From contig JAITHY010000157.1 in assembly GCA_031279715.1 (NCBI GenBank), positions 1 to 7,061 on the forward strand: DNA of 7,061 nucleotides, written 5' to 3'. Within the stretch, counting starts at the first letter, position 1. The number at the start of each line of letters is the position of its first letter. The translations under genes were made by a program, and so were the position numbers. Below are positions 1 through 6,109 of this stretch, piece after piece. The DNA comes from Verrucomicrobiales bacterium. GTDB taxonomy: Bacteria; Verrucomicrobiota; Verrucomicrobiia; Methylacidiphilales; JAAUTS01. The notes beneath the pieces were generated by a model. The model made no database searches and was not told the origin of the DNA. It saw only the letters and a program-made list of their open reading frames with translations.

Positions 1-121
1 ATGGTGACATCCACAACGAATGCATGCGTTTGTCTTGCTTTTTGGGGTAAATCGCCCGCCATCCCATCAAAAAGGCGGCTTATGGTTCCCGTCCATTTCA
101 ACGCAGGTTATCGCCATCAGT
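1..121. other. Region downstream of tyrS, no assured gene
   Basis: This stretch follows the tyrS stop codon on the minus strand. No clear intrinsic terminator is seen: on the minus strand a T5 run follows the word AAGCCGCC, but no good matching upstream arm exists. One minus-strand frame stays open from an ATG at 62-60 to the window edge, about 20 codons beginning MAGDLPQKARQTHAF, and could be the start of a next gene. It has no recognisable Shine-Dalgarno sequence and I recognise no family, so I do not call a CDS. The repeated GCTGACSGT word is absent here. Confidence 0.35.
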
Positions 122-1300
122 TCAGATTTTCAACCGCGCGAAAAATTTTTTGCCTGCCTGCAACACCTCGCCGCCGTTGATGGTGAGGGTCGCCTTTGGG
201 TCGAGCAGTTTTTCGCCGTTGAGTTTCACACCGCCCTGCTGGATGAGCCGCCGCGCCTCTCCGCCGCTGGCGACGGCTTTCAACTCCTGCAACAATTTCA
301 CGATCCAAACCGGATTTTCACTGACGGTGAACTCCGTGAGATCCGCGGCGCGCAAATCCTTTTTGGAAAATTTCAGTTCGAAATCCGCGCGCGCGCCGTC
401 AGCGGCAGCGGCGCCGTGGAAGCGGCGGACAATCGCGGCGGCGAGTTGTTTTTTCGCCTCCATCGGATGCGCGGGCGCTGACGGTGACAAGCCGTAGTTC
501 GCGCCGATCAGCCCGCGCCAGTTTGCCATTGTCCCGTCGCTGATGGACATCGCCTTGCCGAATATTTCCGCCGGCGATTCCGTGATGCCGATGGAATTGC
601 CGAGGGATTTGCTCATTTTGTGCACGCCGTCGAGACCGGTCAGGATGGGCATGACCATGACGATTTGCGGTTCCTGCCCGTGAATTTTTTGCAAGTCGCG
701 CCCGACGAGGTTGTTGAACAATTGGTCGTTGCCGCCAAGCTCGGCGTCGGCGCTGAGCATGACCGAGTCGTAGCCCTGCATCAGCGGGTATTGAAATTCC
801 ATGAGGCTGATGGTGGCGCCCTCGGTGTGGCGTTTCTTAAAATCCTCGCGCTCCAGCAACTGCGCGACGCTGACCATGGAGTTCAGCCGCAGCACGTCGG
901 CGTAGGTGAGTTTGCCGAACCACTCGCCGTTGTGACGGATTTCCGTCTGCTCGCGGCGGAGCACTTTGAACACCTGGTCGGTGTAGGTCTTCGCGTTTTC
1001 GGCGATTTTTTCCGGCGCGAGCGGCGGGCGTGTTTTTGAGCGTCCGGTCGGGTCGCCGACACGCGCCGTGTAGTCGCCGACGACGATAACCGCGAGGTGA
1101 CCGAGGTCTTGGAACTGGCGGATTTTGTCGAGCACAACGACATGACCGAGGTGCAGATCCGGCGAGGTCGGGTCGAAGCCGAGCTTAATGCGGAGTTGCC
1201 GGCCCGATTTCAATTTTTCCTCCAACTCCGCGCGGGAGTGGAGTTGGTTGACGTTGGACGCCAGCAGTTCGACTTGTTCCGGGATTGAAAGGTTGTTCAT
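122..1300 (-). CDS. tyrS: Tyrosyl-tRNA synthetase (class I)
   Basis: The enzyme charges tRNA-Tyr with tyrosine using ATP in the cytoplasm. The 392-residue protein shows the class I HIGH-type motif as HLGH (about residues 50-53, after GFDPTSPDL), a tyrosine-pocket stretch YPLMQGYDS (about 171-179), and KMSKS (228-232). A C-terminal S4-like RNA-binding domain covers roughly 331-392, with the typical GGVKLNGEK segment. Length suits the bacterial family. I start at ATG 1300-1298 (MNNLSIPEQ); the same frame has a TTG at 1312 adding MPFR, which is less likely. It is last in the minus-strand series, 82 bp after prmC, with a large palindrome in the gap. One exact GCTGACGGT word (477-485) falls in the variable linker before the S4 domain, read as Ser-Pro-Ser-Ala; a one-mismatch copy at 320-328 is read as Thr-Val-Ser. 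Identification is secure. Confidence 0.96.
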   Translation of the reverse strand: MNNLSIPEQVELLASNVNQLHSRAELEEKLKSGRQLRIKLGFDPTSPDLHLGHVVVLDKIRQFQDLGHLAVIVVGDYTARVGDPTGRSKTRPPLAPEKIAENAKTYTDQVFKVLRREQTEIRHNGEWFGKLTYADVLRLNSMVSVAQLLEREDFKKRHTEGATISLMEFQYPLMQGYDSVMLSADAELGGNDQLFNNLVGRDLQKIHGQEPQIVMVMPILTGLDGVHKMSKSLGNSIGITESPAEIFGKAMSISDGTMANWRGLIGANYGLSPSAPAHPMEAKKQLAAAIVRRFHGAAAADGARADFELKFSKKDLRAADLTEFTVSENPVWIVKLLQELKAVASGGEARRLIQQGGVKLNGEKLLDPKATLTINGGEVLQAGKKFFARLKI

Positions 1301-1345
1301 ACGAAAAGGCAAACTTTAGCGGCAAAAGAACGCGAGGGACACAAG

Positions 1346-1379
1346 ATTTTTAGCCGCTGACTGTCAGCGGTTGAAAAAT
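1346..1379. repeat. Palindrome between prmC and tyrS (motif family member)
   Basis: CCGCTGACTGTCAGCGG at 1354-1370 is a perfect inverted repeat, 8 + 1 + 8. AT-rich arms extend it: ATTTTT at 1346-1351 pairs with AAAAAT at 1374-1379, separated from the core by a short mismatched AG/TTG bulge. It is the palindromic form of the window's dispersed word with one base changed (CTGACTGT instead of CTGACSGT). On either strand the transcript would carry U residues on the 5' arm and A residues on the 3' arm, the wrong polarity for a standard Rho-independent terminator. It may act as an RNA hairpin between prmC and tyrS, or as a protein-binding site. Confidence 0.8.
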
Positions 1380-1382
1380 TTG

Positions 1383-2204
1383 TCATCTCGCGCCCATGAT
1401 AAAACGCGGGACGCCGTTCAAATCTTTGCGGATTTCCACGCGGGAAAATCCGACATTCGCCAGCAAGCCGCTGACGGTGACGGCGTGTCCGGCGCCGGTT
1501 TCGAGAAAAATATGCGTGGTGCGCTCGCCGGTCATGGCAATAAGCGGGCGGATGAGGTCGAGGCCGTCCTTGCCGCCGCGCAGGGCGAGCGCGGGGTCGT
1601 GGGCGACCTCGTCGGGCAGGGCGGACATCTCGGCGTCGGTGAGGTAGGGCAGATTGGCGGCGATGACGTGTTCACCGTCAGCGGGCGGGAGCAAGTCGTG
1701 TTCCCGCCAGGTGACGTTCGTCATCGTCAGCCGTGATTGATTTTTGCGGGCCAGGGCTAGGGCGTCGGCGCTGATGTCCACGCCGACGATATTCCAGCCG
1801 GGCAGCTGTTTCGCCACCGTCAGCGCGATGATGCCGCTGCCGGTGCCGATGTCGTAAAGGGTGCCGACGGCCTGTCCCTTGAGCGCGCTGACAATCCACT
1901 CGACCAGCACCTCCGTTTCGGGACGCGGGACGAGGGCTGCCTTGCCGCAGAAAAAAGTTTCGCCGTAAAAATGGGCCTCGCCGAGGATGTGTTGCAGCGG
2001 TTCACGGTCAGCGCGGCGTTTGACCAGGGGACGCAGGGCGTCAAGCTCGCTGACCGTCAACTCGCGCTCGAACTGCACATACAGCGCCATGCGCGGCAGC
2101 TTCAGCACGTGGGCGAGCATCAGCTCAATTTGCAGGCGCGGGGAATCCACTCCCTTTTGTTTGAGGAACAGCGCGGTTTTTTCAATAAGTTCCAATATTT
2201 TCAC
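1383..2204 (-). CDS. prmC: Peptide chain release factor N5-glutamine methyltransferase PrmC/HemK
   Basis: PrmC methylates the glutamine of the GGQ motif in release factors, using S-adenosylmethionine, and improves termination. The 273-residue protein has an N-terminal helical substrate domain (about 1-85, ending QHILGEAHFYG at 71-81), then VPRPETE (92-98), the SAM-binding motif DIGTGSG (118-124), VGVDIS (140-144), and the catalytic tetrapeptide at 184-187. That tetrapeptide is NLPY rather than the commoner NPPY. The start is GTG at 2204-2202, whose last bases form the TGA stop of rnc (GTGA overlap), implying translational coupling. The frame stays open far upstream to 2690, but that part lies antiparallel in frame to rnc and is not PrmC-like. 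Five copies of the dispersed word lie within the gene (starts 1470, 1674, 1816, 2004, 2049), read as TVS, ADG, LTV, ADR and TVS. Confidence 0.94.
   Translation of the reverse strand: MKILELIEKTALFLKQKGVDSPRLQIELMLAHVLKLPRMALYVQFERELTVSELDALRPLVKRRADREPLQHILGEAHFYGETFFCGKAALVPRPETEVLVEWIVSALKGQAVGTLYDIGTGSGIIALTVAKQLPGWNIVGVDISADALALARKNQSRLTMTNVTWREHDLLPPADGEHVIAANLPYLTDAEMSALPDEVAHDPALALRGGKDGLDLIRPLIAMTGERTTHIFLETGAGHAVTVSGLLANVGFSRVEIRKDLNGVPRFIMGAR
1468..1684. repeat. Two inverted copies of the 13-mer CCGCTGACGGTGA in prmC
   Basis: CCGCTGACGGTGA occurs on the plus strand at 1468-1480 and, as its complement TCACCGTCAGCGG, at 1672-1684. The copies are about 200 bp apart in opposite orientation. 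In the prmC frame one is read Thr-Val-Ser-Gly and the other Ala-Asp-Gly-Glu, so the same DNA encodes unrelated peptides. Further core copies in the gene are at 1816-1824, 2004-2012 and 2049-2057. Confidence 0.85.
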
Positions 2205-2899
2205 GATAATTTTTGAGTGGACGACTGTTCCAGCGCGTCCGCGGCGGCGGCGATTTCGGCGGCTTTTTTGCTGTTGCCGACGCCGCGTCCGAGCGTGGCC
2301 TCCCCGGAGTGGACGCTGACTTGGTAAATCTTCGCGTGGTCGGGGCCTTCCTCGTGGTCGAGGATGTATTCTGGCGCGCCTTTGCCGGCGGCTTGCAGGA
2401 GTTCCTGCAGGACGCCTTTGGGATTGGACAGCGCGGCCTGGTCCTTTTGTTTCTCGACGAAGGCGTTCAACAACGGCTCCAGCCAGCCGGTGACAGTCTC
2501 GAAGTCGCTGTCCATGAAGATGGCGCCGATGACGGCTTCCATCGCGTCGGCGAGGTTGGAGCTTTTGACGCGGCCGCGGTTCTTGATTTCGCCGTGGCCG
2601 AGAACGAGAAACTGGCCGAGGCTGAACGTCAGCGCCATGTTTTCCAGGGCGTTGCGATTGACCACGGCGGCGCGCAGTCGGGTGAGCCATCCCTCGTCGA
2701 AGTTTTTAAATTGTTGGAATAATTTTTTGGTCAGCACCAGTTGCAGAACGGCGTCGCCGAGAAATTCCAGCCGCTGATTGTCACGGATTTTGCGGTGCAA
2801 TTCGTGGCCGCGCGAGGGGTGGGTGACGGCCTCCTCCAGCAGCGCGGTGTTATGGAATTGGTAGCCGAGGATTTTTTCGAGTTGCGGGAGCGTGTTCAT
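2201..2899 (-). CDS. rnc: Ribonuclease III
   Basis: RNase III cuts double-stranded RNA, including the long rRNA precursor stems, as a homodimer with Mg2+. The 232-residue protein has the family signature RLEFLGDAVL at 43-52, supplying E45 and D49, and NLADAMEAVIGA (115-126), supplying D118 and E121. The double-stranded RNA-binding domain covers about 157-226 (NPKGVLQELLQ to NSKKAAEIAAAADAL). The position equivalent to E. coli E38 is Gln42 here; this residue varies in the family. The ATG at 2899 lies 9 nt after the xerD stop. The 15 nt upstream are occupied by a copy of the dispersed word rather than a Shine-Dalgarno sequence. The stop overlaps the prmC GTG. No exact copy of the word lies within the gene; the nearest variant is GCTGAACGTCAGC at 2621-2633. 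Confidence 0.96.
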   Translation of the reverse strand: MNTLPQLEKILGYQFHNTALLEEAVTHPSRGHELHRKIRDNQRLEFLGDAVLQLVLTKKLFQQFKNFDEGWLTRLRAAVVNRNALENMALTFSLGQFLVLGHGEIKNRGRVKSSNLADAMEAVIGAIFMDSDFETVTGWLEPLLNAFVEKQKDQAALSNPKGVLQELLQAAGKGAPEYILDHEEGPDHAKIYQVSVHSGEATLGRGVGNSKKAAEIAAAADALEQSSTQKLS

Positions 2900-2902
2900 G
2901 GG

Positions 2903-2915
2903 TGACGGTCAGCGG
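2903..2915. repeat. Dispersed word spanning the xerD stop and rnc leader
   Basis: On the minus strand the sequence reads CCGCTGACCGTCACCC followed by the rnc ATG. The TGA inside the word (2911-2909) is the xerD stop codon. The 3' edge of the word ends within 5 nt of the rnc start codon, where a ribosome-binding site would normally sit. Confidence 0.8.
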
Positions 2916-3811
2916 GCGCGCGGGTGGAATTGTTGGTGGATGGCGCGGAGGCGCCCCTGCTCCACGTGCGTGTAAATTTCCGTTGTGCTGATGTTCGCAT
3001 GGCCGAGTAGTTCCTGAATGATACGCAAATCCGCGCCGCGACTCAACAGGTGAGTTGCGAAGGAATGGCGCAGCAGGTGGGGGTGGATGTTTTTGCCAAG
3101 GTCCGCGCGGCGCGCGGCGTCTTTGACCACCTGCCAGATGCGCGCGGTGGTGAGCCGCCGACCGCGACGGCTGATGAACACTTCGCCGCCGGTTCGGGGT
3201 GTGACCAGCAGCGGGCGCGCGGCGCGCAGGTATTCATCAAGCGCGGCGCAGGCTTTGCCGCCGATGAGGACGAGGCGTTCCTTGTTGCCCTTGCCGATGA
3301 CGCGGGCGGCGCCTTCGCGCAAGTCGAGGTGTTCCAGCCGAAGCGTGACCAATTCGCCGACGCGCAGGCCGGCGGCGTAGAAAGTTTCCATGATGGCGCG
3401 GTTTCGCAAGCCGAGCGGTTCATTGCCCCATTCAACCTCCAGCAATGCGTCCACCTCGCTGACGGTCAGCGTTTCCGGCAGATAGCGGAACAGCCTGGGC
3501 AGCTCCAGCAATTCCGCCAGATCCGGCTGGATGGCGTGCTCTTTTTTGAGGAAGCGGAGCAGGTTTCGCAACACGACGATTTCCAATTTCAGCGACGCGG
3601 GTTCGAGCTTGCGCCGCTCCTTTTGCTCGGCGAGATACGCCTGCAACAGGGGCAGAGTGAGCTGACGCCAGTCGCTGACGCCGGCGGTTTGGTCGAGCCA
3701 GCCGGCGAAACGCTCCATGACCAGGCGGTTGGCCAGCTGGCTGTTGGCGGCGTGCCCTTTTTCCAAGGCCTGCCACGCGAGGCATTCTTCGATGCGGCAA
3801 CGGTCAATCAT
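2909..3811 (-). CDS. xerD: XerC/XerD-family tyrosine recombinase
   Basis: This site-specific recombinase most likely resolves chromosome dimers at dif together with a partner Xer protein. The 300-residue protein has an N-terminal SAM-like core-binding domain (about 1-105) and a C-terminal catalytic domain with the full set of active residues: R150 (AAGLRVGE), K174 (IGKGNKERL), H245 and R248 (HPHLLRHSF), H271 (LLGHANIS) and the nucleophile Y280 (TTEIYTHV). The GADLRIIQELLGH wording is closer to XerD than XerC, but the assignment between the two is not certain. Its length and housekeeping neighbours argue against a phage or integron integrase. It heads the minus-strand block. A full palindromic copy of the dispersed word (3458-3470) is read Leu-Thr-Val-Ser at residues 115-118, in the linker between the two domains. 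The stop codon lies in another copy. Confidence 0.93.
   Translation of the reverse strand: MIDRCRIEECLAWQALEKGHAANSQLANRLVMERFAGWLDQTAGVSDWRQLTLPLLQAYLAEQKERRKLEPASLKLEIVVLRNLLRFLKKEHAIQPDLAELLELPRLFRYLPETLTVSEVDALLEVEWGNEPLGLRNRAIMETFYAAGLRVGELVTLRLEHLDLREGAARVIGKGNKERLVLIGGKACAALDEYLRAARPLLVTPRTGGEVFISRRGRRLTTARIWQVVKDAARRADLGKNIHPHLLRHSFATHLLSRGADLRIIQELLGHANISTTEIYTHVEQGRLRAIHQQFHPRAR
3458..3470. repeat. Perfect palindromic copy GCTGACGGTCAGC in xerD
   Basis: The 13 bases GCTGACGGTCAGC form a perfect 6 + 1 + 6 inverted repeat and contain both variants of the core word, GCTGACGGT on one strand and GCTGACCGT on the other. In xerD it is read Leu-Thr-Val-Ser in the linker between the core-binding and catalytic domains. 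Confidence 0.9.
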
Positions 3812-3929
3812 GTGATGGCGTGATGCTAATCAAATTCACGGGAACAGGCAACTCATCCGTGTTGGTCGGCGGGCGGATAGGCTCAAAAAATGTTCGTGTA
3901 TTCCTTGGGTTCCGTGGTTTAATCCTCCC
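3812..3929. promoter_or_regulatory. Divergent intergenic region between xerD and coaD
   Basis: Promoters for both blocks are expected in this 118-bp gap because the flanking genes point away from each other. For xerD, a weak sigma70-like pair is visible on the minus strand: TTGCCT (3851-3846), 17-nt spacer, TAGCAT (3828-3823), which would give a very short leader. For coaD, no convincing -35/-10 pair is seen; TTTAAT at 3918-3923 is too near the start codon to serve as -10 for a leadered transcript. Neither start has a clear Shine-Dalgarno sequence. No copy of the dispersed word lies here. Confidence 0.4.
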
Positions 3930-4424
3930 ATGCGGCGCGCTGTTTATCCCGGAAGTTTTGACCCCATCACCAATGGGCACCTTGACATTTTAAGCCGCGC
4001 GCTGCGGATTTTTGACGAAGTCATCATCGCCGTCGCGCGGAATGAGAACAAATCACCGTTGTTCACCCAGGAGGAACGGGCGGAGTTGAACCGCGAGGCG
4101 ATTAAGTCATTGCCCGGATACGAGCGGGCGCGGGTGACCAGCTTCAGCGGGCTGCTGGTGGATTATGTGCTGACGCAGCAGGCGACGGCCATCATCCGCG
4201 GGTTGCGGGCGGTGTCGGATTTCGAGTTTGAGTTTCAACTCGCGCTGATGAACCGGAAGTTGCAGGCTGACATTGACACGATTTTCCTCATGCCGAAGGA
4301 CAATTACACCTACCTCAGCTCCAGCTTGATCAAGGAAATCGCCAGAATGGGCGGCAATATTGACTGTTTTGTCCCGCCGTGCGTGCAGCGGGCGTTGAAA
4401 CACAAAATCTTCCACACCGCATGA
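3930..4424 (+). CDS. coaD: Phosphopantetheine adenylyltransferase
   Basis: CoaD transfers AMP from ATP to 4'-phosphopantetheine, the penultimate step of coenzyme A synthesis. The 164-residue length is typical. The nucleotidyltransferase motif appears as PGSFDPITNGH (7-17) with the TxGH active site T14-N-G-H17. The conserved RGLRAVSDFEFE segment lies at 90-101 and the ISS-like motif as LSSSLIKEIA (129-138). The start ATG at 3930 gives the canonical MRRAVYPGSFDP beginning; no Shine-Dalgarno is visible in the preceding TCCTCCC. The stop TGA overlaps the yceD ATG by 4 nt. The gene contains no copy of the dispersed word, in contrast with yceD next to it. Identification is secure. Confidence 0.97.
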   Translation: MRRAVYPGSFDPITNGHLDILSRALRIFDEVIIAVARNENKSPLFTQEERAELNREAIKSLPGYERARVTSFSGLLVDYVLTQQATAIIRGLRAVSDFEFEFQLALMNRKLQADIDTIFLMPKDNYTYLSSSLIKEIARMGGNIDCFVPPCVQRALKHKIFHTA

Positions 4425-4888
4425 AAATCAGACTCGCAGATTTATGGGACGGGGCGCTTGACTTGCAGGGCCAGCTCGCGCCGGAGCCGTATGACCTCAC
4501 CGTCAGCGGCGGGGAGCAATGGTCGCCGCTGACATATCGCTTGCACGCCGAGATTCTGGGCGAAACCGAGTTGCTCGCACGCGGCGTCATCACCGCGGCG
4601 CTGACGGTGCCCTGCGCCCGCTGCCTTGAACCCATCACGCTGACCGTCAACGTGCCGGAGTTCACCGTCAGCGTGCCGTTCACCACGGAAGAGTCAATCG
4701 ACTTGACGCCGATGCTGCGCGAAGATATTCTTCTTAGCTTGCCAATGGCTCCGAGCCACAGCGATGTCGGCGGTCACTGCCCGCCCCAGGTGGAGAAGTT
4801 GTACCACGCTGACGCTGACCGTTACGCCGAACAGAGGCGTAGCGAGACTTGGGGCGCGTTGGACAAATTGAACGAAGAAAGAAAGTAG
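4421..4888 (+). CDS. yceD: YceD/DUF177 family protein
   Basis: DUF177 (YceD) proteins are commonly encoded directly before rpmF; bacterial and plastid members have been linked to 23S rRNA accumulation. The molecular activity is not settled. The 155-residue protein has the family's CxxC as PCARCLEP (C65, C68), the acidic middle segment IDLTPMLREDILLSLPM (93-109), a lone Cys120, and the typical end with ETWGALDKL. The start is ATG 4421, overlapping the coaD stop (ATGA); the frame is open upstream, but only within coaD. The gene is the richest in the dispersed word: core copies begin at 4499, 4600, 4639, 4664 and 4814, giving LTVSG, LTVPC, LTVNV, FTVSV and ADRY. These Leu-Thr-Val strings make up much of the beta-rich part, including the residues before C65. 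It is probably co-transcribed with coaD and rpmF. Confidence 0.88.
   Translation: MKIRLADLWDGALDLQGQLAPEPYDLTVSGGEQWSPLTYRLHAEILGETELLARGVITAALTVPCARCLEPITLTVNVPEFTVSVPFTTEESIDLTPMLREDILLSLPMAPSHSDVGGHCPPQVEKLYHADADRYAEQRRSETWGALDKLNEERK
4497..4672. repeat. Cluster of four dispersed-word copies in yceD
   Basis: Core words occur at 4499-4507 (minus), 4600-4608 (plus), 4639-4647 (plus) and 4664-4672 (minus); a fifth follows at 4814-4822. The first is an exact 13-mer (TCACCGTCAGCGG, 4497-4509). It pairs with CCGCTGAC at 4526-4533 as an inverted repeat with a 16-nt loop. The copies at 4639 and 4664 are also inverted relative to each other. Confidence 0.85.
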
Positions 4889-4891
4889 ATT

Positions 4892-5077
4892 ATGGGCGTA
4901 CCAAAAAGAAAAACCTCGAAGATGCGTTCGCGGATGCGCAAAGCCTCCCACCGTAAAGACCCGCTGCAACTCCGCACGGACAGCAAAACCCACAGCGCGC
5001 ACCGCTCGCACACTGTGGACCCCAAAACCGGAATGTACCGCGGTCGCCAGGTGCTGACCGTCAGCGTCGAAGGCTGA
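4892..5077 (+). CDS. rpmF: 50S ribosomal protein L32
   Basis: L32 is a small basic protein of the large ribosomal subunit. The 61-residue product begins GVPKRKTSKMRSRMRKASH, the conserved N-terminus of the family, and contains the conserved MYRGRQV near residues 48-54. It lacks the CxxC pairs of zinc-ribbon L32 proteins, so it is a cysteine-free form, as in E. coli. The ATG follows the yceD stop by 3 nt and has a purine-rich stretch, GAAGAAAGAAAG (4874-4885), as a plausible ribosome-binding site. The last residues, LTVSVEG, are encoded by a perfect palindromic copy of the dispersed word, and the TGA stop (5075-5077) lies in a second copy. The C-terminal tail is therefore largely made of repeat sequence. 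Confidence 0.95.
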   Translation: MGVPKRKTSKMRSRMRKASHRKDPLQLRTDSKTHSAHRSHTVDPKTGMYRGRQVLTVSVEG

Positions 5078-5088
5078 CCGTGAGCCTT
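5053..5088. repeat. Tandem dispersed-word copies and hairpin at the rpmF 3' end
   Basis: GCTGACCGTCAGC at 5053-5065 is a perfect palindrome. Seven bases later GCTGACCGTGAG begins at 5073. The second copy sits within a separate inverted repeat, AAGGCT (5070-5075) and AGCCTT (5083-5088) around a 7-nt loop. The rpmF stop codon is inside it, and the plsX start is 10 nt after it. No T-run follows, so a Rho-independent terminator is unlikely; an RNA structure affecting plsX translation or mRNA ends is possible. Confidence 0.75.
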
Positions 5089-5098
5089 CTCATCGGTG

Positions 5099-6106
5099 AT
5101 GAGAATCGCGCTTGATGCCATGGGCGGGGATTTTGCCCCCGCCCATCCCGTGCACGCCGCCGTGGAAGCTCTGCGGAACTTTCCCGCCATCGCGAGCCTG
5201 ATTTTGGTCGGTGACGAGGAACAAATCCGCCGCGAGCTGTCCAAACACGGTGTCGTGGCCGCTGACCGTGTGCAGATTGTGCATGCCACGCAAATTGTCA
5301 CGATGGACGACAGCCCCGTGGAGGCGGTGCGGAAAAAGAAGGACAGCTCCATGTGCCGCGCCGTTGACCTGGTCAAGGACGGCAAAGCGGACGCCATCGT
5401 CAGCGCGGGCAACACCGGCGCGCTGCTGGCGGCCAGCACAATCAAACTCCGCGCGCTGCCCGGCGTTGACCGCGCCGCGCTCGCCGTGGTCATACCGAAA
5501 CGCGAGGGGATTTTCGTTCTCATGGACGCGGGTGCCAGCGTGGACGCCAAGCCGGAAAACCTCGTCGATTACGCCGTGATGGGCGAGGCGTACTGCCGCC
5601 ACATCCTCCGCATCCCCGACCCGAAAATCGGCACCCTCAGCAACGGCGCGGAGGAGGGCAAGGGCAACGAGTTGTCCAAAACCGCCTACGACTTGCTGAA
5701 AGAGGCGCCCGTGAATTTCATCGGCAACATCGAGGGGCACGCTCTGTTTGACGGCGCCGCTGACATTGTGGTGTGCGACGGCTTTGTCGGCAACATCGTC
5801 CTCAAAACCATTGAGAGCCTCTCCAAGCTGACGTTCAAAGTCATCAAAGAAGAACTCACCGCAAACTTCGTCCGGCTCGCCGGCGCGATGCTGGTCCGCA
5901 GCGCCTTCCAAAATATTTCCAAAAAATTCAACGCGGACATTTACGGCGGCGCGCTGCTGCTGGGGGTGAACGGCATCGTCATCAAGGCGCACGGCTCATC
6001 CTCAGCGCTGGCGTTGTATAATTCCCTGCGCGTCGCCGTCGAAGCCGTGGACAACCAGGTGAACCCGCACATCGTCGAGAACATTGCCAAAATCCATGAT
6101 TTGTGA
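5099..6106 (+). CDS. plsX: Phosphate acyltransferase PlsX
   Basis: PlsX makes acyl-phosphate from acyl-ACP, the acyl donor for PlsY in phosphatidic acid synthesis; it is a peripheral membrane enzyme. The 335-residue protein shows the family signatures LDAMGGDFAP (5-14), VSAGNTGAL (101-109), NGAEEGKGNEL (182-192), FIGNIEG (207-213), VVCDGFVGN (224-232) and a glycine-rich end, GGALLLGVNG (283-292). I choose ATG 5099 (MRIALDAMGG); the GTG directly before it (5096) is possible. No strong Shine-Dalgarno is present. It follows rpmF as in many bacteria, but is not followed by fabH or fabD as is often seen. Only one exact dispersed word lies within it (5261-5269, read Ala-Asp-Arg); GCTGACGTT at 5827 is a near copy. 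Its codons end mostly in C, unlike the next two genes. Confidence 0.96.
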   Translation: MRIALDAMGGDFAPAHPVHAAVEALRNFPAIASLILVGDEEQIRRELSKHGVVAADRVQIVHATQIVTMDDSPVEAVRKKKDSSMCRAVDLVKDGKADAIVSAGNTGALLAASTIKLRALPGVDRAALAVVIPKREGIFVLMDAGASVDAKPENLVDYAVMGEAYCRHILRIPDPKIGTLSNGAEEGKGNELSKTAYDLLKEAPVNFIGNIEGHALFDGAADIVVCDGFVGNIVLKTIESLSKLTFKVIKEELTANFVRLAGAMLVRSAFQNISKKFNADIYGGALLLGVNGIVIKAHGSSSALALYNSLRVAVEAVDNQVNPHIVENIAKIHDL

Positions 6107-6109
6107 AAA

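Noticed and set aside
20..481. Plus-strand open frame overlapping the tyrS 3' end
   Set aside because: Most of it is antisense to the S4 and linker part of tyrS, and its translation shows no family resemblance.
1346..1379. Rho-independent terminator between prmC and tyrS
   Set aside because: On both strands the U-rich segment precedes the hairpin and A residues follow it, the reverse of a terminator.
2205..2690. N-terminal extension of PrmC by about 160 residues
   Set aside because: The extension is Arg/Pro-rich, unlike PrmC, and overlaps rnc on the same strand in another frame; GTG 2204 gives the normal family length.
2909..3811. Phage or integron integrase with attachment sites
   Set aside because: The protein is of Xer length and wording, sits among housekeeping genes, and no flanking direct repeats or phage genes are seen. 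The dispersed word is also too short and too frequent to be dif.
3050..3823. Long plus-strand open frame (257 codons) antisense to xerD
   Set aside because: It mirrors xerD, which has all catalytic residues; the antisense product shows no recognisable motifs. Long shadow frames are expected at this GC content.
4892..5077. Damaged L32 because the zinc-ribbon cysteines are missing
   Set aside because: Cysteine-free L32 proteins are normal in some bacteria, including E. coli, and the rest of the protein is conserved.
5090..5992. Long minus-strand open frame (300 codons) antisense to plsX, and a similar one at 6002-6811
   Set aside because: They lie opposite clear plsX and DUF3431 genes and have low-complexity, motif-free translations.
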